Source: a candidate division FCPU426 bacterium (GTDB taxonomy: Bacteria; Oederibacteriota; Muellerivitia; Muellerivitales; DAHXKG01). Taken from it: DNA of 64,000 nucleotides. Every line of letters starts with the position of its first letter. The first letter of the stretch is position 1. Location of the stretch: NCBI GenBank assembly GCA_027366525.1, contig DAHXKG010000009.1, positions 31,744 to 95,743 on the forward strand, given 5' to 3'. The translations under genes were made by a program, and so were the position numbers. Under the pieces are notes generated by a model. That model made no database searches and was not told the DNA's origin. It worked only from the letters and a program-made list of their open reading frames with translations. This document shows positions 10,294-19,282 of the stretch, piece by piece.

Positions 10294-12102
10294 ATGTCAA
10301 CTCTAGTTGATTCCTCAAAGTCGCTGAAGCTATATCTGCGGTTGCTTTCCTATTTAAAGCCATATCGCACCTACATGATTCTTACACTGTTCTTGATGGT
10401 GGCTAATTCATCTGCCACTGCAATCATGATGTATTTGTTAAAACCGATCATGAATACAACATTTGTAAAAACACAGCATCCGCATCTTGTTTATCACCAC
10501 TTATTGGCCTTTATTGTTCCGATTGCGATCATTGTTGCGATGATTCGATATAGTGCATCCTATGGTCAAAATTATTACATGGGATACCTAAGTCAACGCG
10601 TTGTTCAAAAAATTCGAAACGATCTTTTTTCACATTTTTTGACGTTGCCGATGTCCTTTTTTTCACAACAGCGAACCGGAGGATTGGCTTCTAGAATTAC
10701 TAATGATGTGCTAATTCTTTCCAACTCGGTTAGGGAAATTGTTGGAACCCCTCTTTCGGCATCACTAACTTCGGGTGCATTAATTGGCCTTATTATTTAT
10801 CTGGACTGGCGATTGGCGATTGTGGTATTGGTCGTATTCCCATTGGCCTTTTTTCCCATTTATCGGTTTGGGAAAAAAATCCGAGTAGCTTCTGGAAAAA
10901 GCCAAGAGATTTTTTCAAATTTAAATGCTCAAATTCATGAAGTGCTTTCGGGCATCCGCGTGGTAAAAGCTTTTGGAATGGAAAAGCATGAAAATAAAAA
11001 ATTTGAAAGCACCAATCAAGAATTTTTTTCCATGACCATGCGCTCGATTCGAGCCATGGTGGCTTCTTCTCCCATTGTCGAAATGATTGGAACGATTGCA
11101 TTTTTAGTTTTACTCGGATGGTTGGCACGGCGTGTATTATTTGAGGGCAATTTAACGATTGGCGATTTTATTGCAGTCATTGGTGCAGTAGGGACATTGT
11201 ATCCAAACTTAAAGACATTCAATGGATTATGGGGTGATATTCAGTCGGCTTTAGCGGCAGCCGACCGTTGTTTTCAAATTTTGGATATTCAACCTGACTA
11301 TCACGATGTGGCCGGCAGGGTTCAAATTTCACCCCTGAAAAAAGCTTTGATTTTTGAACACGTAAATTTTGAATATATTCCAGGTACACCAGTGTTGCAC
11401 GATATTTCATTTACACTTAAAAGAGGAGAAGTGCTGGCGTTGGTGGGCCACTCAGGATCGGGGAAATCGACATTGGCGGATTTGATTCCGCGATTTTACT
11501 CACCGACTCAGGGAAGAATTTTGTGGGATGGAGTTGATCTCGCGACCGCTCAAATTGATTCGCTGCGCTCTCAAATTAGTATTGTTGCTCAGGAAACCAT
11601 TTTATTTCATGCGAGTATTTTCAATAATATTGCTTATGGGAAAATGGAAGCCTCAAATCAAGAGGTGGAAGAAGCCGCACAACATGCCTATGCTAAAAAA
11701 TTTATTTTATCCACACCTGAAAAATTTAATACGATTGTCGGTGATCGTGGAATAAAATTATCTGGGGGCGAACGGCAGCGTTTAGCAATTGCCCGGGCAT
11801 TACTTAAAAATCCCCCGCTTTTGATTCTCGATGAAGCTACATCGGCTTTGGATACAGAAAGTGAACAGTTAGTTCAAAAAGCTTTAAATCAGTTGATGTT
11901 GGATCGAACCACACTGGTCATTGCACACCGACTTTCAACGATTCGGAGGGCAAACCGAATTTTAGTATTGGATAAGGGGCGATTGGTCGCGCAAGGCCGC
12001 CATGCGGATCTTTTGAAAAAACGCGGCCTTTATTCTAAACTTTATCATTTGCAGTTCCGGACTAAATCGCACTCGAGGATTAAAAATTACGATGACCATT
12101 AA
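10294..12102 (+). CDS. msbA: MsbA-like ABC exporter (lipid A/LPS core flippase)
   Basis: A half-size ABC exporter with six membrane spans in the N-terminal half and one nucleotide-binding domain. The Walker A motif GHSGSGKST, the signature LSGGERQRLAIARALL, the Walker B LLILDEATSALD and the switch histidine in VIAHRLSTI are all intact. MsbA flips core-lipid A across the inner membrane. That role is inferred from the next genes, which make heptose and overlap it (11 nt with gmhB); the fold alone could equally export another lipid or drug. The start is taken at ATG 10294 because AAGGTG lies 6 nt upstream; a GTG at 10285 is the alternative. Confidence 0.85.
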   Translation: MSTLVDSSKSLKLYLRLLSYLKPYRTYMILTLFLMVANSSATAIMMYLLKPIMNTTFVKTQHPHLVYHHLLAFIVPIAIIVAMIRYSASYGQNYYMGYLSQRVVQKIRNDLFSHFLTLPMSFFSQQRTGGLASRITNDVLILSNSVREIVGTPLSASLTSGALIGLIIYLDWRLAIVVLVVFPLAFFPIYRFGKKIRVASGKSQEIFSNLNAQIHEVLSGIRVVKAFGMEKHENKKFESTNQEFFSMTMRSIRAMVASSPIVEMIGTIAFLVLLGWLARRVLFEGNLTIGDFIAVIGAVGTLYPNLKTFNGLWGDIQSALAAADRCFQILDIQPDYHDVAGRVQISPLKKALIFEHVNFEYIPGTPVLHDISFTLKRGEVLALVGHSGSGKSTLADLIPRFYSPTQGRILWDGVDLATAQIDSLRSQISIVAQETILFHASIFNNIAYGKMEASNQEVEEAAQHAYAKKFILSTPEKFNTIVGDRGIKLSGGERQRLAIARALLKNPPLLILDEATSALDTESEQLVQKALNQLMLDRTTLVIAHRLSTIRRANRILVLDKGRLVAQGRHADLLKKRGLYSKLYHLQFRTKSHSRIKNYDDH

Positions 12103-12700
12103 GAAATTACGCCCAGCGGTGTTTATTGATCGCGATGGAACGTTGATTCGGGAAAAACAATATCTTGTCAATACGGATCAAGTCGAAATTTTCAAAAATG
12201 CTTTCGACGCGGTTCGAAATTTTTTAAGGCATGGCTTCTATGTTTTTGTAATTACAAATCAATCCGGCGTTGCGCGAGGGCTTTTTTCAGAACAGCAGGT
12301 GCGGGCTATTCATCACCATATTCAAATGCAATTTCAAAATGCAGGGCTGAAAATTCATGATTTTTTCTTTTGTCCACACCATCCAGAAGGGGTGATTCCC
12401 CAATATACTAAAACATGTCTTTGTCGCAAACCTCAACCCGGGTTGATTCTTCGAGCAAAAAAAAAATATCCAATTGATCTTAAAAAAAGTTATATGGTAG
12501 GTGATAAACTGGATGATGTTTTATTATTGACCCATCTACCTTTGGCAGGTGGGTGCTTGGTTTTGACTGGTTGGGGGAAAAAAAACCGCGCACAATTGAA
12601 CGCCTACCCAACCGTCCAACCCAAAATTAAAGTAGCGGCTAACCTTGAGAAGGCCGCCGAGTGGATTTTAAAAACAACAAGGATTAAGTCATGCCTATAA
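12092..12700 (+). CDS. gmhB: D-glycero-D-manno-heptose 1,7-bisphosphate phosphatase
   Basis: Removes the 7-phosphate from heptose 1,7-bisphosphate in ADP-heptose synthesis. It is a HAD-superfamily enzyme of 202 residues with DRDGTLI (nucleophile and acid aspartates) near the N-terminus, TNQSGVARG as motif II and GDKLDDV as motif IV. The GmhB zinc-binding loop is visible as CPHHPEG followed by CLCRKPQPG. It overlaps msbA by 11 nt and the rfaE1 gene by 10 nt, so it is part of a tightly coupled LPS operon. Confidence 0.9.
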   Translation: MTIKKLRPAVFIDRDGTLIREKQYLVNTDQVEIFKNAFDAVRNFLRHGFYVFVITNQSGVARGLFSEQQVRAIHHHIQMQFQNAGLKIHDFFFCPHHPEGVIPQYTKTCLCRKPQPGLILRAKKKYPIDLKKSYMVGDKLDDVLLLTHLPLAGGCLVLTGWGKKNRAQLNAYPTVQPKIKVAANLEKAAEWILKTTRIKSCL

Positions 12701-13743
12701 ATTTAGTTCGATTTAAAAATGATGCAATTCGAATTTTGAAAAAAATCAAAAAAATCCACTTGATGGTGATTGGCGATATTATTATTGATGAATCGATTTG
12801 TGGAGTGGCAGAGCGGATTTCAAGAGAAGCTCCGGTATTAATTTTAAAATATGATGACTCGTTTATTGTTCCCGGTGGTGCGGGGAATGCAGCGAATAAC
12901 GCGGCTGATCTTGGAGCCAATGTTTTTCTAATCAGTGTCATTGGCGAGGATGTGATTGGATCTAAATTAATTCAGTATTTTCACAAAAAAAATATCAGCA
13001 CTCAAGGAATTATCAAAGAATCTAGCCGGCTCACCCCTGTTAAAACGCGTATTTTAGCAGGAGCTATCCATAGTGCTAAGCAACAGGTTATTCGGATTGA
13101 TCGCGTTTCTAATCATGCACTTTTAAAAAACACCGAAGCAAAATTAATCCGGCAAATCAAAAAAATGGCTCCTTGGGCAGATGCTTTATTGATATCGGAT
13201 TATCAACTCCAAACGGTAAGCGAACCCATTCGTCAGACACTTTTGAAAATATTTCAAGGTAAGCCAATTGTGGTTGATTCTCGGCACCAGCTAAGCAAGT
13301 ATATGGGTGCAACGGTGGTGACCCCAAACTTAGAAGAAGCTATGGAAGCTTCCAATCTGCTTATGACCACGTCCACCGATTGCCTGCAAATAGGCAAAGG
13401 TCTAACGCAAAAATTGCAATGTAAAGTTTTGATTACTCAAGGTCCAAATGGCATGAGTATCTTTGATCAAAAATCAGCAGCGTGTCATTTACCGATTTAT
13501 AACACCGATCAACCCATTGATCCTACAGGTGCAGGTGATACGGTTGCATCTATGGTGTCATTAGTTCTCGCAACGGGAGCCGACTTGTTTATGGCAGCTG
13601 CCTTGGCGACGATTGCGGCCGGTATGGTTGTTAACAAAAGAGGGACCGCCACCATCTCAATGAATGAGATGGAAAAGTCATTCCAGAATTTTAACTTGTT
13701 AAATAAATTCTTGAAAGGTATTCAATGGCAGAAATTATTCTAG
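12691..13743 (+). CDS. rfaE1: Heptose 7-phosphate kinase, RfaE1/HldE N-domain type (copy A)
   Basis: PfkB (ribokinase) family sugar kinase, 350 residues. It would phosphorylate D-glycero-beta-D-manno-heptose 7-phosphate at C1. Visible are the substrate-side VIGDIIIDE and VAERISREAP segments, the glycine pair in VPGGAGNAANNAADLGA, and the catalytic DPTGAGDTVA near the C-terminus. In E. coli this domain is fused to the adenylyltransferase as HldE; here the two are separate and overlap by 19 nt. A second, more typical copy is at 16784. This copy is more divergent, so another heptose or sugar substrate is possible. Confidence 0.85.
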   Translation: MPINLVRFKNDAIRILKKIKKIHLMVIGDIIIDESICGVAERISREAPVLILKYDDSFIVPGGAGNAANNAADLGANVFLISVIGEDVIGSKLIQYFHKKNISTQGIIKESSRLTPVKTRILAGAIHSAKQQVIRIDRVSNHALLKNTEAKLIRQIKKMAPWADALLISDYQLQTVSEPIRQTLLKIFQGKPIVVDSRHQLSKYMGATVVTPNLEEAMEASNLLMTTSTDCLQIGKGLTQKLQCKVLITQGPNGMSIFDQKSAACHLPIYNTDQPIDPTGAGDTVASMVSLVLATGADLFMAAALATIAAGMVVNKRGTATISMNEMEKSFQNFNLLNKFLKGIQWQKLF

Positions 13744-14216
13744 ATCATCATCAATTGAAACAGCGACTAGATCAGTTGAAAATCCAGAATAAAAAGATTG
13801 TTTTTACAAATGGATGTTTCGATTTATTGCATGTTGGGCATGTTCGATATTTGCAAGCGGCTAAAGCCTTGGGGGATATTTTGGTTTTAGCATTAAATTC
13901 AGATGATTCTGTTCGAAGACTAAAGGGGACGCAACGTCCTTTATTACTTTTACAAGATCGGATTGGAATTTTATCAGCGTTTCGAATGGTTGATTTTTTA
14001 ACTGCATTTGAGGAAAACACGGTGGAGAATTTGCTATTGAAATTACAACCCGATATTCATGCCAAAGGGACAGACTATACAGTAGATAATGTTCCGGAAC
14101 ATCAGATTGTAAAATCATTCGGTGGAGCCATTGCAATCGTAGGCGACCCTAAAAATCATGCGACCAAGAATTTAATTCAGGAAATTCTTGAAAAATATGG
14201 ATCAAAATCAAATTGA
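13725..14216 (+). CDS. rfaE2: Heptose 1-phosphate adenylyltransferase, RfaE2 type (copy A)
   Basis: Nucleotidyltransferase of the cytidylyltransferase-like fold, 163 residues. It would join ADP to heptose 1-phosphate. The motif FTNGCFDLLHVGH contains the HxGH signature and LNSDDSVRRLKG is the second nucleotide-binding block. The C-terminal KGTDY corresponds to KGGDY or KGGDW in typical members. It overlaps the kinase gene by 19 nt and the glycosyltransferase gene by 4 nt. With copy A of the kinase it reproduces bifunctional HldE in two chains. Confidence 0.88.
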   Translation: MAEIILDHHQLKQRLDQLKIQNKKIVFTNGCFDLLHVGHVRYLQAAKALGDILVLALNSDDSVRRLKGTQRPLLLLQDRIGILSAFRMVDFLTAFEENTVENLLLKLQPDIHAKGTDYTVDNVPEHQIVKSFGGAIAIVGDPKNHATKNLIQEILEKYGSKSN

Positions 14217-15262
14217 AGCAAACGCACTATAAACATATTTTAGTTTCTCGCACAGATGGATTGGGTGATTTAATTCTTTCCTTGCCTGTTTTTCAAACAT
14301 TAAAAGCAACGTACGCTCAAGCGTCAATAACCGCACTGGTAAATCCGTATACTGCGGACCTCATTCGCAATTGTCCATTCATTGATTCCATTCAATCTTA
14401 CGTGCCAACGATGTCGATGCACCAAGTATTGCATCAATTTCGACAATCGAAATTTGATCTTTACATTGCATTGTTTCCGAGACCGGTTCTTGCATGGGCA
14501 TCATGGCAATCGGGTATTGCCACGCGCGTTGGAACAGCCTATCGCTGGTACTCCATTTTTTTCAACAAAAAGATTTATGTTCACCGATCGGAATGTTTAC
14601 GGCATGAAAGTGATTACAATCTGGATGCGTTGCGTATCTTGGGCATTCATAACATGAAAACCAATATTACGATTTCCCTCCCCAAAAAGGATCGCGACTA
14701 TGCAACACAACTTTTGAAAATAAAAAAGATTTCAAAAATGCGAAAATTAATTATTATCCATCCTGGATCTAAAAATTCCGCACTGAATTGGAATGAGCAT
14801 CGATATCGAGACATTATTTTTCAACTTTGTAAGAACAAAAAATTACAAGTGCTTCTAACGGGCTCACCACCGGAAAAAAAACTGATCGTTGATATTTTAA
14901 AGGGATTGCCCATTTTGCCGAAGGCACAAGTTCCAGCCGTTATCGCGGGCGAAACAACGATGCTTCAATTGGCAGCTGTTCTTCAGCATGCAGACTGTTT
15001 TGTATCGTCATCAACCGGCCCGATGCATTTGGCCGCGGCTATGAAAATTCCAACGGTTTCTCTTTTTGGTCCGGTTGCAACAACCACTCCGGTTCGTTGG
15101 GGCCCTCTGGGCAATGTCCATCGTATTTTCATGCCTGAACACGTTGAGTGTTACCAGTGTTTGAAAGGCCAATGCAAACAACATGACGTTATGGATCAAA
15201 TTCCAGTTTCGAAGGTTTTTAAAACCGTGCTGGATTTGGTACATCTTCACAATGACCTTTAA
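14213..15262 (+). CDS. Glycosyltransferase family 9 (heptosyltransferase)
   Basis: GT-B glycosyltransferase related to WaaC/WaaF, which add heptose from ADP-heptose to the LPS inner core. The N-terminal RTDGLGDLILSLPV and the C-terminal SSSTGPMHLAAAMKIPTVSLFGP motifs are diagnostic of GT9. A cysteine-containing stretch (EHVECYQCLKGQC) near the C-terminus is also common in this family. The TTG start overlaps the stop of rfaE2, and an in-frame stop at 14189 excludes an upstream start. The position directly after ADP-heptose genes supports heptose as the donor; the acceptor is unknown. Confidence 0.88.
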   Translation: MKQTHYKHILVSRTDGLGDLILSLPVFQTLKATYAQASITALVNPYTADLIRNCPFIDSIQSYVPTMSMHQVLHQFRQSKFDLYIALFPRPVLAWASWQSGIATRVGTAYRWYSIFFNKKIYVHRSECLRHESDYNLDALRILGIHNMKTNITISLPKKDRDYATQLLKIKKISKMRKLIIIHPGSKNSALNWNEHRYRDIIFQLCKNKKLQVLLTGSPPEKKLIVDILKGLPILPKAQVPAVIAGETTMLQLAAVLQHADCFVSSSTGPMHLAAAMKIPTVSLFGPVATTTPVRWGPLGNVHRIFMPEHVECYQCLKGQCKQHDVMDQIPVSKVFKTVLDLVHLHNDL

Positions 15263-16385
15263 AATTTTTATAAGTTCAATAGCTTTGATTTTTTTAAGTG
15301 GGTGTGATTTTTTATTTGTTCAAAAAGTCCACCTTATTCCCACAAATTCAAAACCGATTTCTCTGAATCAGGTGCCATCGCTGACTAGCAAAATTCAACC
15401 CTTCCAGGCTGCTATTTTTTACCAAGTTAAATCAGGGGATACACTATGGGCTATTTCAAAAAAAATTTATGGATCTAACCGAAAAATACACGATTTGGTT
15501 GTTTGGAATCATTTGAAAAATCCCAATTGGATTCTGGCCGGATCCATCTTACAATTGAAATTTAATTCATTGATTCAAGTAGCAAAGGCGAAAGTGTATT
15601 TCGCATCACTGCCTTCAAAGGCGCTTAAATCAGTTGAATTGTTAAAAAAAGTGGACCAAAAGTGGGTCAATCGTCCAATAAAAAACAATGCATTTAGTGT
15701 GGGCGAATATTTAAAGTTCGAAATTCGCTATTTCAACATCATCGGGGGCTATGCCACATTAAAAATACCGCGAATGATTGAGTATCATCATCGTCCTTGC
15801 TATGAGTTGGAGGCTACCGCTAAAGCTGCTTTTCCTTTTTCTGAATTTTATGGGGTACATGATTATATGAAAAGTTGGTTTGATGCTGTGAATTTTATAC
15901 CTTGGAAATTTGAGAAGCACACGCATGAAGGTCATTTTAAGCAAGACTATACCATTCAATTTCATCAATTAAGTCACCAAGCGATTTTGATCCAACCGCA
16001 TCATCCCAACCAAATCATTTCTACCATGCCATTCATACAAGACATTTTATCTTCTTTTTATTATTTTCGATTATTGAAAATGCATATCGGAGAAACAATT
16101 GACATTCCAACCGACGCCAAAAATAAATGTTATGAACTCGTGGTACGAATCGTAAAAAAAAGTATTATTCAAGTGAAAGCGGGAAAGTTTCATTGCTTTT
16201 TAGTGCAACCTCGTGTTAAGTATGACAATGTTTTTAGAAATAAAGGAACGATTGATTTGTGGATAACCGATAATGCGTATCATATTCCTGTGTTGATTCA
16301 GAGCCATATTGCGATAGGTAGTATTGATGTTGAGTTGATTGCAGCGAGGCTCCCTTCCCAATGTTCCCCGCGTAGGCGGAGATGA
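15252..16385 (+). CDS. LysM-DUF3108 lipoprotein
   Basis: The start is placed at ATG 15252, which gives a clean lipoprotein signal ending in FLSGC (Cys18) and an 11-nt overlap with the GT9 gene; an upstream in-frame ATG at 15183 lies deep in that gene and is rejected. Residues about 57-102 form a LysM domain (YQVKSGDTLWAISKKIYG...), which binds peptidoglycan. From about 148 to the end the chain resembles DUF3108, with FSVGEYLKFEIRY and ATLKIP strands; that family is periplasmic and barrel-like. The end is odd: after IAARLPS the chain closes with four arginines. Its place after LPS genes suggests an envelope role. Confidence 0.75.
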   Translation: MTFKIFISSIALIFLSGCDFLFVQKVHLIPTNSKPISLNQVPSLTSKIQPFQAAIFYQVKSGDTLWAISKKIYGSNRKIHDLVVWNHLKNPNWILAGSILQLKFNSLIQVAKAKVYFASLPSKALKSVELLKKVDQKWVNRPIKNNAFSVGEYLKFEIRYFNIIGGYATLKIPRMIEYHHRPCYELEATAKAAFPFSEFYGVHDYMKSWFDAVNFIPWKFEKHTHEGHFKQDYTIQFHQLSHQAILIQPHHPNQIISTMPFIQDILSSFYYFRLLKMHIGETIDIPTDAKNKCYELVVRIVKKSIIQVKAGKFHCFLVQPRVKYDNVFRNKGTIDLWITDNAYHIPVLIQSHIAIGSIDVELIAARLPSQCSPRRRR

Positions 16386-16783
16386 ATTGCTAGGTTGTTT
16401 CCTAGGTTTGAAACGCCTATGATGTCTTTTGTATGAGCAAGGATAAAAACCAATTACCAACCTTGACGGGTTTGCCGTGAAATCAGAAGACGCGGTGTAT
16501 ACTCTTTCTGATTTAAGATCCTACCTCGGAAAACTTTGTCAACGTCAAATTTTTCCGGAAATTGGAGTCGGGCTCAAAACTTAGCCAGAGCAGCTTGAAA
16601 AATTTAGCGTAAGATCATTAGTCAGTAATTTTTCCGCGGTATTGAATAAGCAGATAGTATTATTTTAAAATGTAATATAATTTTGATAAAATAATCCACT
16701 TGGGGAGCGTAGGTGTTTTGGACTTTAGTTTGTAAAACGAGGGTAATTAATTTATTTTTAGAGGGGGAATTTTAAAAGTTCTC
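16386..16783 (+). other. 398-nt gap with coupled mini-ORFs, unidentified
   Basis: No recognised gene. A small inverted repeat (CTAGG, 6-nt loop, CCTAG) is at 16390-16405. At 16433-16480 a 15-codon ATG frame ends in TGA, which overlaps a GTG at 16477 that opens a 35-codon frame to TAG at 16584. The same frame continues without a stop for another 28 codons to a TAA. This looks either like translationally coupled mini-ORFs or like a decayed gene with one frameshift and one nonsense codon. The last 130 nt are AT-rich and probably carry the promoter for rfaE1 copy B, but no convincing boxes were found. Confidence 0.35.
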
Positions 16784-17839
16784 ATGAAACCACGGCGATT
16801 ATCTCAATTGGATAAAGCGGTTGATGCGAATCAACTTGAAAGTATAGTTAATAATTTTAAAAATAAACACATCGTCGTAGTAGGCGATATCATGCTAGAC
16901 GTTTATTTGAAGGGAATTGTAACACGAATTTCTCCAGAGGCGCCTATTCCTGTGGTTGAGTTGAATGAGCGGGATAAAAAAATTCCTGGAGGTGCAGCCA
17001 ATGTGGCTTGCAATATTACTGCATTGGGAGGGAAAGCTACTTTAGTTGGGATTGTTGGACAGGATACGGCTGGTCGAGAATTAATTAAAGAACTGAAAGA
17101 TCAACAGGTAAATGTCGATGGGATTGTTGTAACGGCTGAACGCCCAACTACCGAAAAAATCCGGGTAATTGCAAATACGCAACAAGTTGTTCGCATTGAT
17201 CGAGAAATTAAAAATCCTATTTTGGATAAGACGATTCGGCAACTTCTCAAGAAATCTCTGGAAATCATTAATAAGGCAGATGCAGTTATTTTTGAAGACT
17301 ATAACAAGGGAGTTTTGGTTCCGGAAGTTATTTCCAAAATTATGCGATTGGCCCAGAATCAAAAAAAAATCATTGCAGTTGATCCTAAATTTCAAAACTT
17401 TTTTCATTTCTCTGGAGCCACGCTCGTTAAGCCTAATTTAAAAGAAGCGTTAGAAGCACTGGGCATTTTAAATCCAAGGGATATTGATTTAAATCAACTG
17501 GGTCCCCAATTAATGAAAAAATTAAAGTGCAGTGCAATGGTGATTACTCGAGGTGAAGAAGGGATGACGATTTTTGAAGGGAATCAAAATTCAAGAACTA
17601 TTCAAACGACTGCCAGAGAGGTTTACGACGTATCCGGAGCTGGAGATACGGTTATTGCTACCATCACGTTAGCCTTAATTCAGGGCAGTAGTCTTTATCA
17701 AGCCGCTGTTTTAGCTAACTTCGCAGCTGGCATCGAGGTGGAAAAAGCAGGTGTGGCCACGGTTAGCGCGGGCGAACTTTTAAAAAGAATATTTGAAGAT
17801 TGTTCCAAACACCAGTTTGATGATACCAGCGCACATTAA
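16784..17839 (+). CDS. rfaE1: Heptose 7-phosphate kinase, RfaE1 type (copy B)
   Basis: PfkB-family kinase of 351 residues and the more canonical of the two copies. VVVGDIMLDVYLKG and RISPEAPIPVVE are almost the textbook HldE N-domain, followed by VPGGAANVA-like PGGAANVACNI, EKIRVIA.QQVVRID and the catalytic VSGAGDTVIA. It makes heptose 1,7-bisphosphate for ADP-heptose. Its 3' end overlaps the membrane metallophosphoesterase gene by 20 nt. A purine-rich AGAGGGGG lies 17 nt before the ATG, further than usual. The partner adenylyltransferase (copy B) follows one gene later. Confidence 0.92.
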   Translation: MKPRRLSQLDKAVDANQLESIVNNFKNKHIVVVGDIMLDVYLKGIVTRISPEAPIPVVELNERDKKIPGGAANVACNITALGGKATLVGIVGQDTAGRELIKELKDQQVNVDGIVVTAERPTTEKIRVIANTQQVVRIDREIKNPILDKTIRQLLKKSLEIINKADAVIFEDYNKGVLVPEVISKIMRLAQNQKKIIAVDPKFQNFFHFSGATLVKPNLKEALEALGILNPRDIDLNQLGPQLMKKLKCSAMVITRGEEGMTIFEGNQNSRTIQTTAREVYDVSGAGDTVIATITLALIQGSSLYQAAVLANFAAGIEVEKAGVATVSAGELLKRIFEDCSKHQFDDTSAH

Positions 17840-18980
17840 TTTATTGACACTTTGGGGTATTGGCTTTTTCTATTTTTTTTCAAAGATAATCCTTTTTATT
17901 TTTCTTATTAATCGTATTGGGATTCGACAAAAGAAAACCATTTATGAAATTTTTTGGGCCACTCTTTTTTTGTCCTTGTTCATCCTTCCGGATTTCTTTT
18001 TATTGCCGCGGCCACTTGGAACCGTTGTAGCCTATTCACGTTTTTCAATGTTGGGGCGGATTTGGATTCTGTTAATTTTGTTGAGTGGCTTGATGCTGAG
18101 CTTTTACTATTTTTTTGAAAAATGGAAATATCCATCCATTCAAGTTCCAAAAATAAAGTCAACCTCAAAAACGTTGTGGGAGCCTGCACCGTTTTCTTTT
18201 TTGAATCGCGCTGGGATTCATAATCAAATCTATGATTTGCAAGTTAACTCCTATCGATTATCCTTGGTGGGGTGGCCAAGCGAATTTAATGGCTTGACGA
18301 TTGCCCATTTGAGTGATTTGCATTTTGGAAAATATATTCACCCAAAATACGCTCAGAAGATAATACAGAGATTAATGCAATTTAAAGCAGACTTAATTGC
18401 ACTCACCGGTGATTTTGTGTCGCGTCAGGAAGATATTGACGCAGTATTGAATATTCTTAAACCGCTCGCGGCTTCGATCGGTGTTTTTGTTGTTTTTGGG
18501 AATCATGATCATTGGGCGGGTGTTGATACGTTGAAAAGAGGATTTAGGCAGATGCCATTTGAAATCCTTCAAAATCGCTTTGTACTCGTACATCGTAAAA
18601 AAAAGACATTAGCAGTTTTAGGAGTGGATGACCTTTGGGCTGGAGAAAAAAACACCTCGGCGATTTTAAATATTAAGAGTGACGCCAAAATTCTTTTGGC
18701 ACACCAACCGGATCATTTTTTTTTAGCAAAAAAATTAAAAGTACAATTACAGCTTTCCGGACATTGCCATGGGGGACAAGTTTGCTTTCCTCGAATAGGA
18801 CCTTTAATCGTGCCATCAAATCATGGCCGCCGATTTGCGGGTGGATTTCTTCGAAGTGGATCATCAACGCTTTTTATTAATCGAGGCATCGGTGGATTCC
18901 CTCCCATCCGATTACAATGTCAACCAGAGGTGGTATCGATTCGTTTGGAATCTGCTCCACATGAACGGGATCATTATTGA
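17820..18980 (+). CDS. Membrane-anchored metallophosphoesterase (possible LpxG)
   Basis: Calcineurin-like phosphoesterase with about three N-terminal membrane spans (roughly residues 7-31, 42-63, 77-98) and a catalytic domain from about 156. All metal-binding motifs are present: DLHFGK, GDFVS, GNHDHW and SGHCHGG. It belongs to the YaeI/YkuE-like group. In Chlamydia a protein of this group, LpxG, cleaves UDP-2,3-diacylglucosamine in lipid A synthesis; the position between rfaE1 and rfaE2/kdsB/kdsA suggests the same job here, but this is inference. Other members act on other pyrophosphates or have unknown substrates. ATG 17820 is preferred over TTG 17793. Confidence 0.75.
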   Translation: MIPAHINLLTLWGIGFFYFFSKIILFIFLINRIGIRQKKTIYEIFWATLFLSLFILPDFFLLPRPLGTVVAYSRFSMLGRIWILLILLSGLMLSFYYFFEKWKYPSIQVPKIKSTSKTLWEPAPFSFLNRAGIHNQIYDLQVNSYRLSLVGWPSEFNGLTIAHLSDLHFGKYIHPKYAQKIIQRLMQFKADLIALTGDFVSRQEDIDAVLNILKPLAASIGVFVVFGNHDHWAGVDTLKRGFRQMPFEILQNRFVLVHRKKKTLAVLGVDDLWAGEKNTSAILNIKSDAKILLAHQPDHFFLAKKLKVQLQLSGHCHGGQVCFPRIGPLIVPSNHGRRFAGGFLRSGSSTLFINRGIGGFPPIRLQCQPEVVSIRLESAPHERDHY

Positions 18981-19282
18981 TTTTGTAAGTGGCAAGTCAT
19001 GGAGTAAATGCTCCTTGAAATCTGCGATTCAGATGTGAAATGCTTGAAATAGAATGCATATTTGATAGTTCCATTCAGCTTGGCATAAATTTAAGAACCT
19101 TATTTTAAATTTACTTTAGCGGGAAGGATCAAATATAGTAATATTACGTTGTAGACATGGCTGGTAACCAATAGATTAAAATGGGTATTGATGTCACAAA
19201 GTATGAAAGCTAATTTTAAATGTTAATTATCAAGAGTTGTCAGAGAACATGAATGCCATTATAATAATTTATCTTCGTTACC
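18981..19282. other. 302-nt gap with promoter for cluster B
   Basis: No gene or RNA recognised. The right end carries a strong sigma-70-like promoter (annotated separately) for the rfaE2-kdsB-pyrG-kdsA operon. A weak hairpin (GGAG, 6-nt loop, CTCC) is near 19001-19014, just after the phosphoesterase gene, without a T run. Confidence 0.5.
19237..19265 (+). promoter_or_regulatory. Sigma-70-type promoter of rfaE2-kdsB-pyrG-kdsA
   Basis: TTGTCA at 19237-19242 and a perfect TATAAT at 19260-19265 are separated by 17 nt. Transcription should begin near 19272, giving a leader of only about 11 nt before the TTG at 19283 and about 23 nt before the GTG at 19295. It shows that copy B of rfaE2 can be expressed separately from copy B of rfaE1. 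Confidence 0.7.

Noticed and set aside
15183-15251. N-terminal extension of the LysM-DUF3108 lipoprotein
   Set aside because: It would overlap the glycosyltransferase gene by 80 nt and bury the lipoprotein signal that begins at ATG 15252.
16464-16520. Promoter TTGACG ... TATACT upstream of rfaE1 copy B
   Set aside because: The two boxes are 29 nt apart, far beyond the 16-18 nt needed, and they lie inside the mini-ORF stretch.
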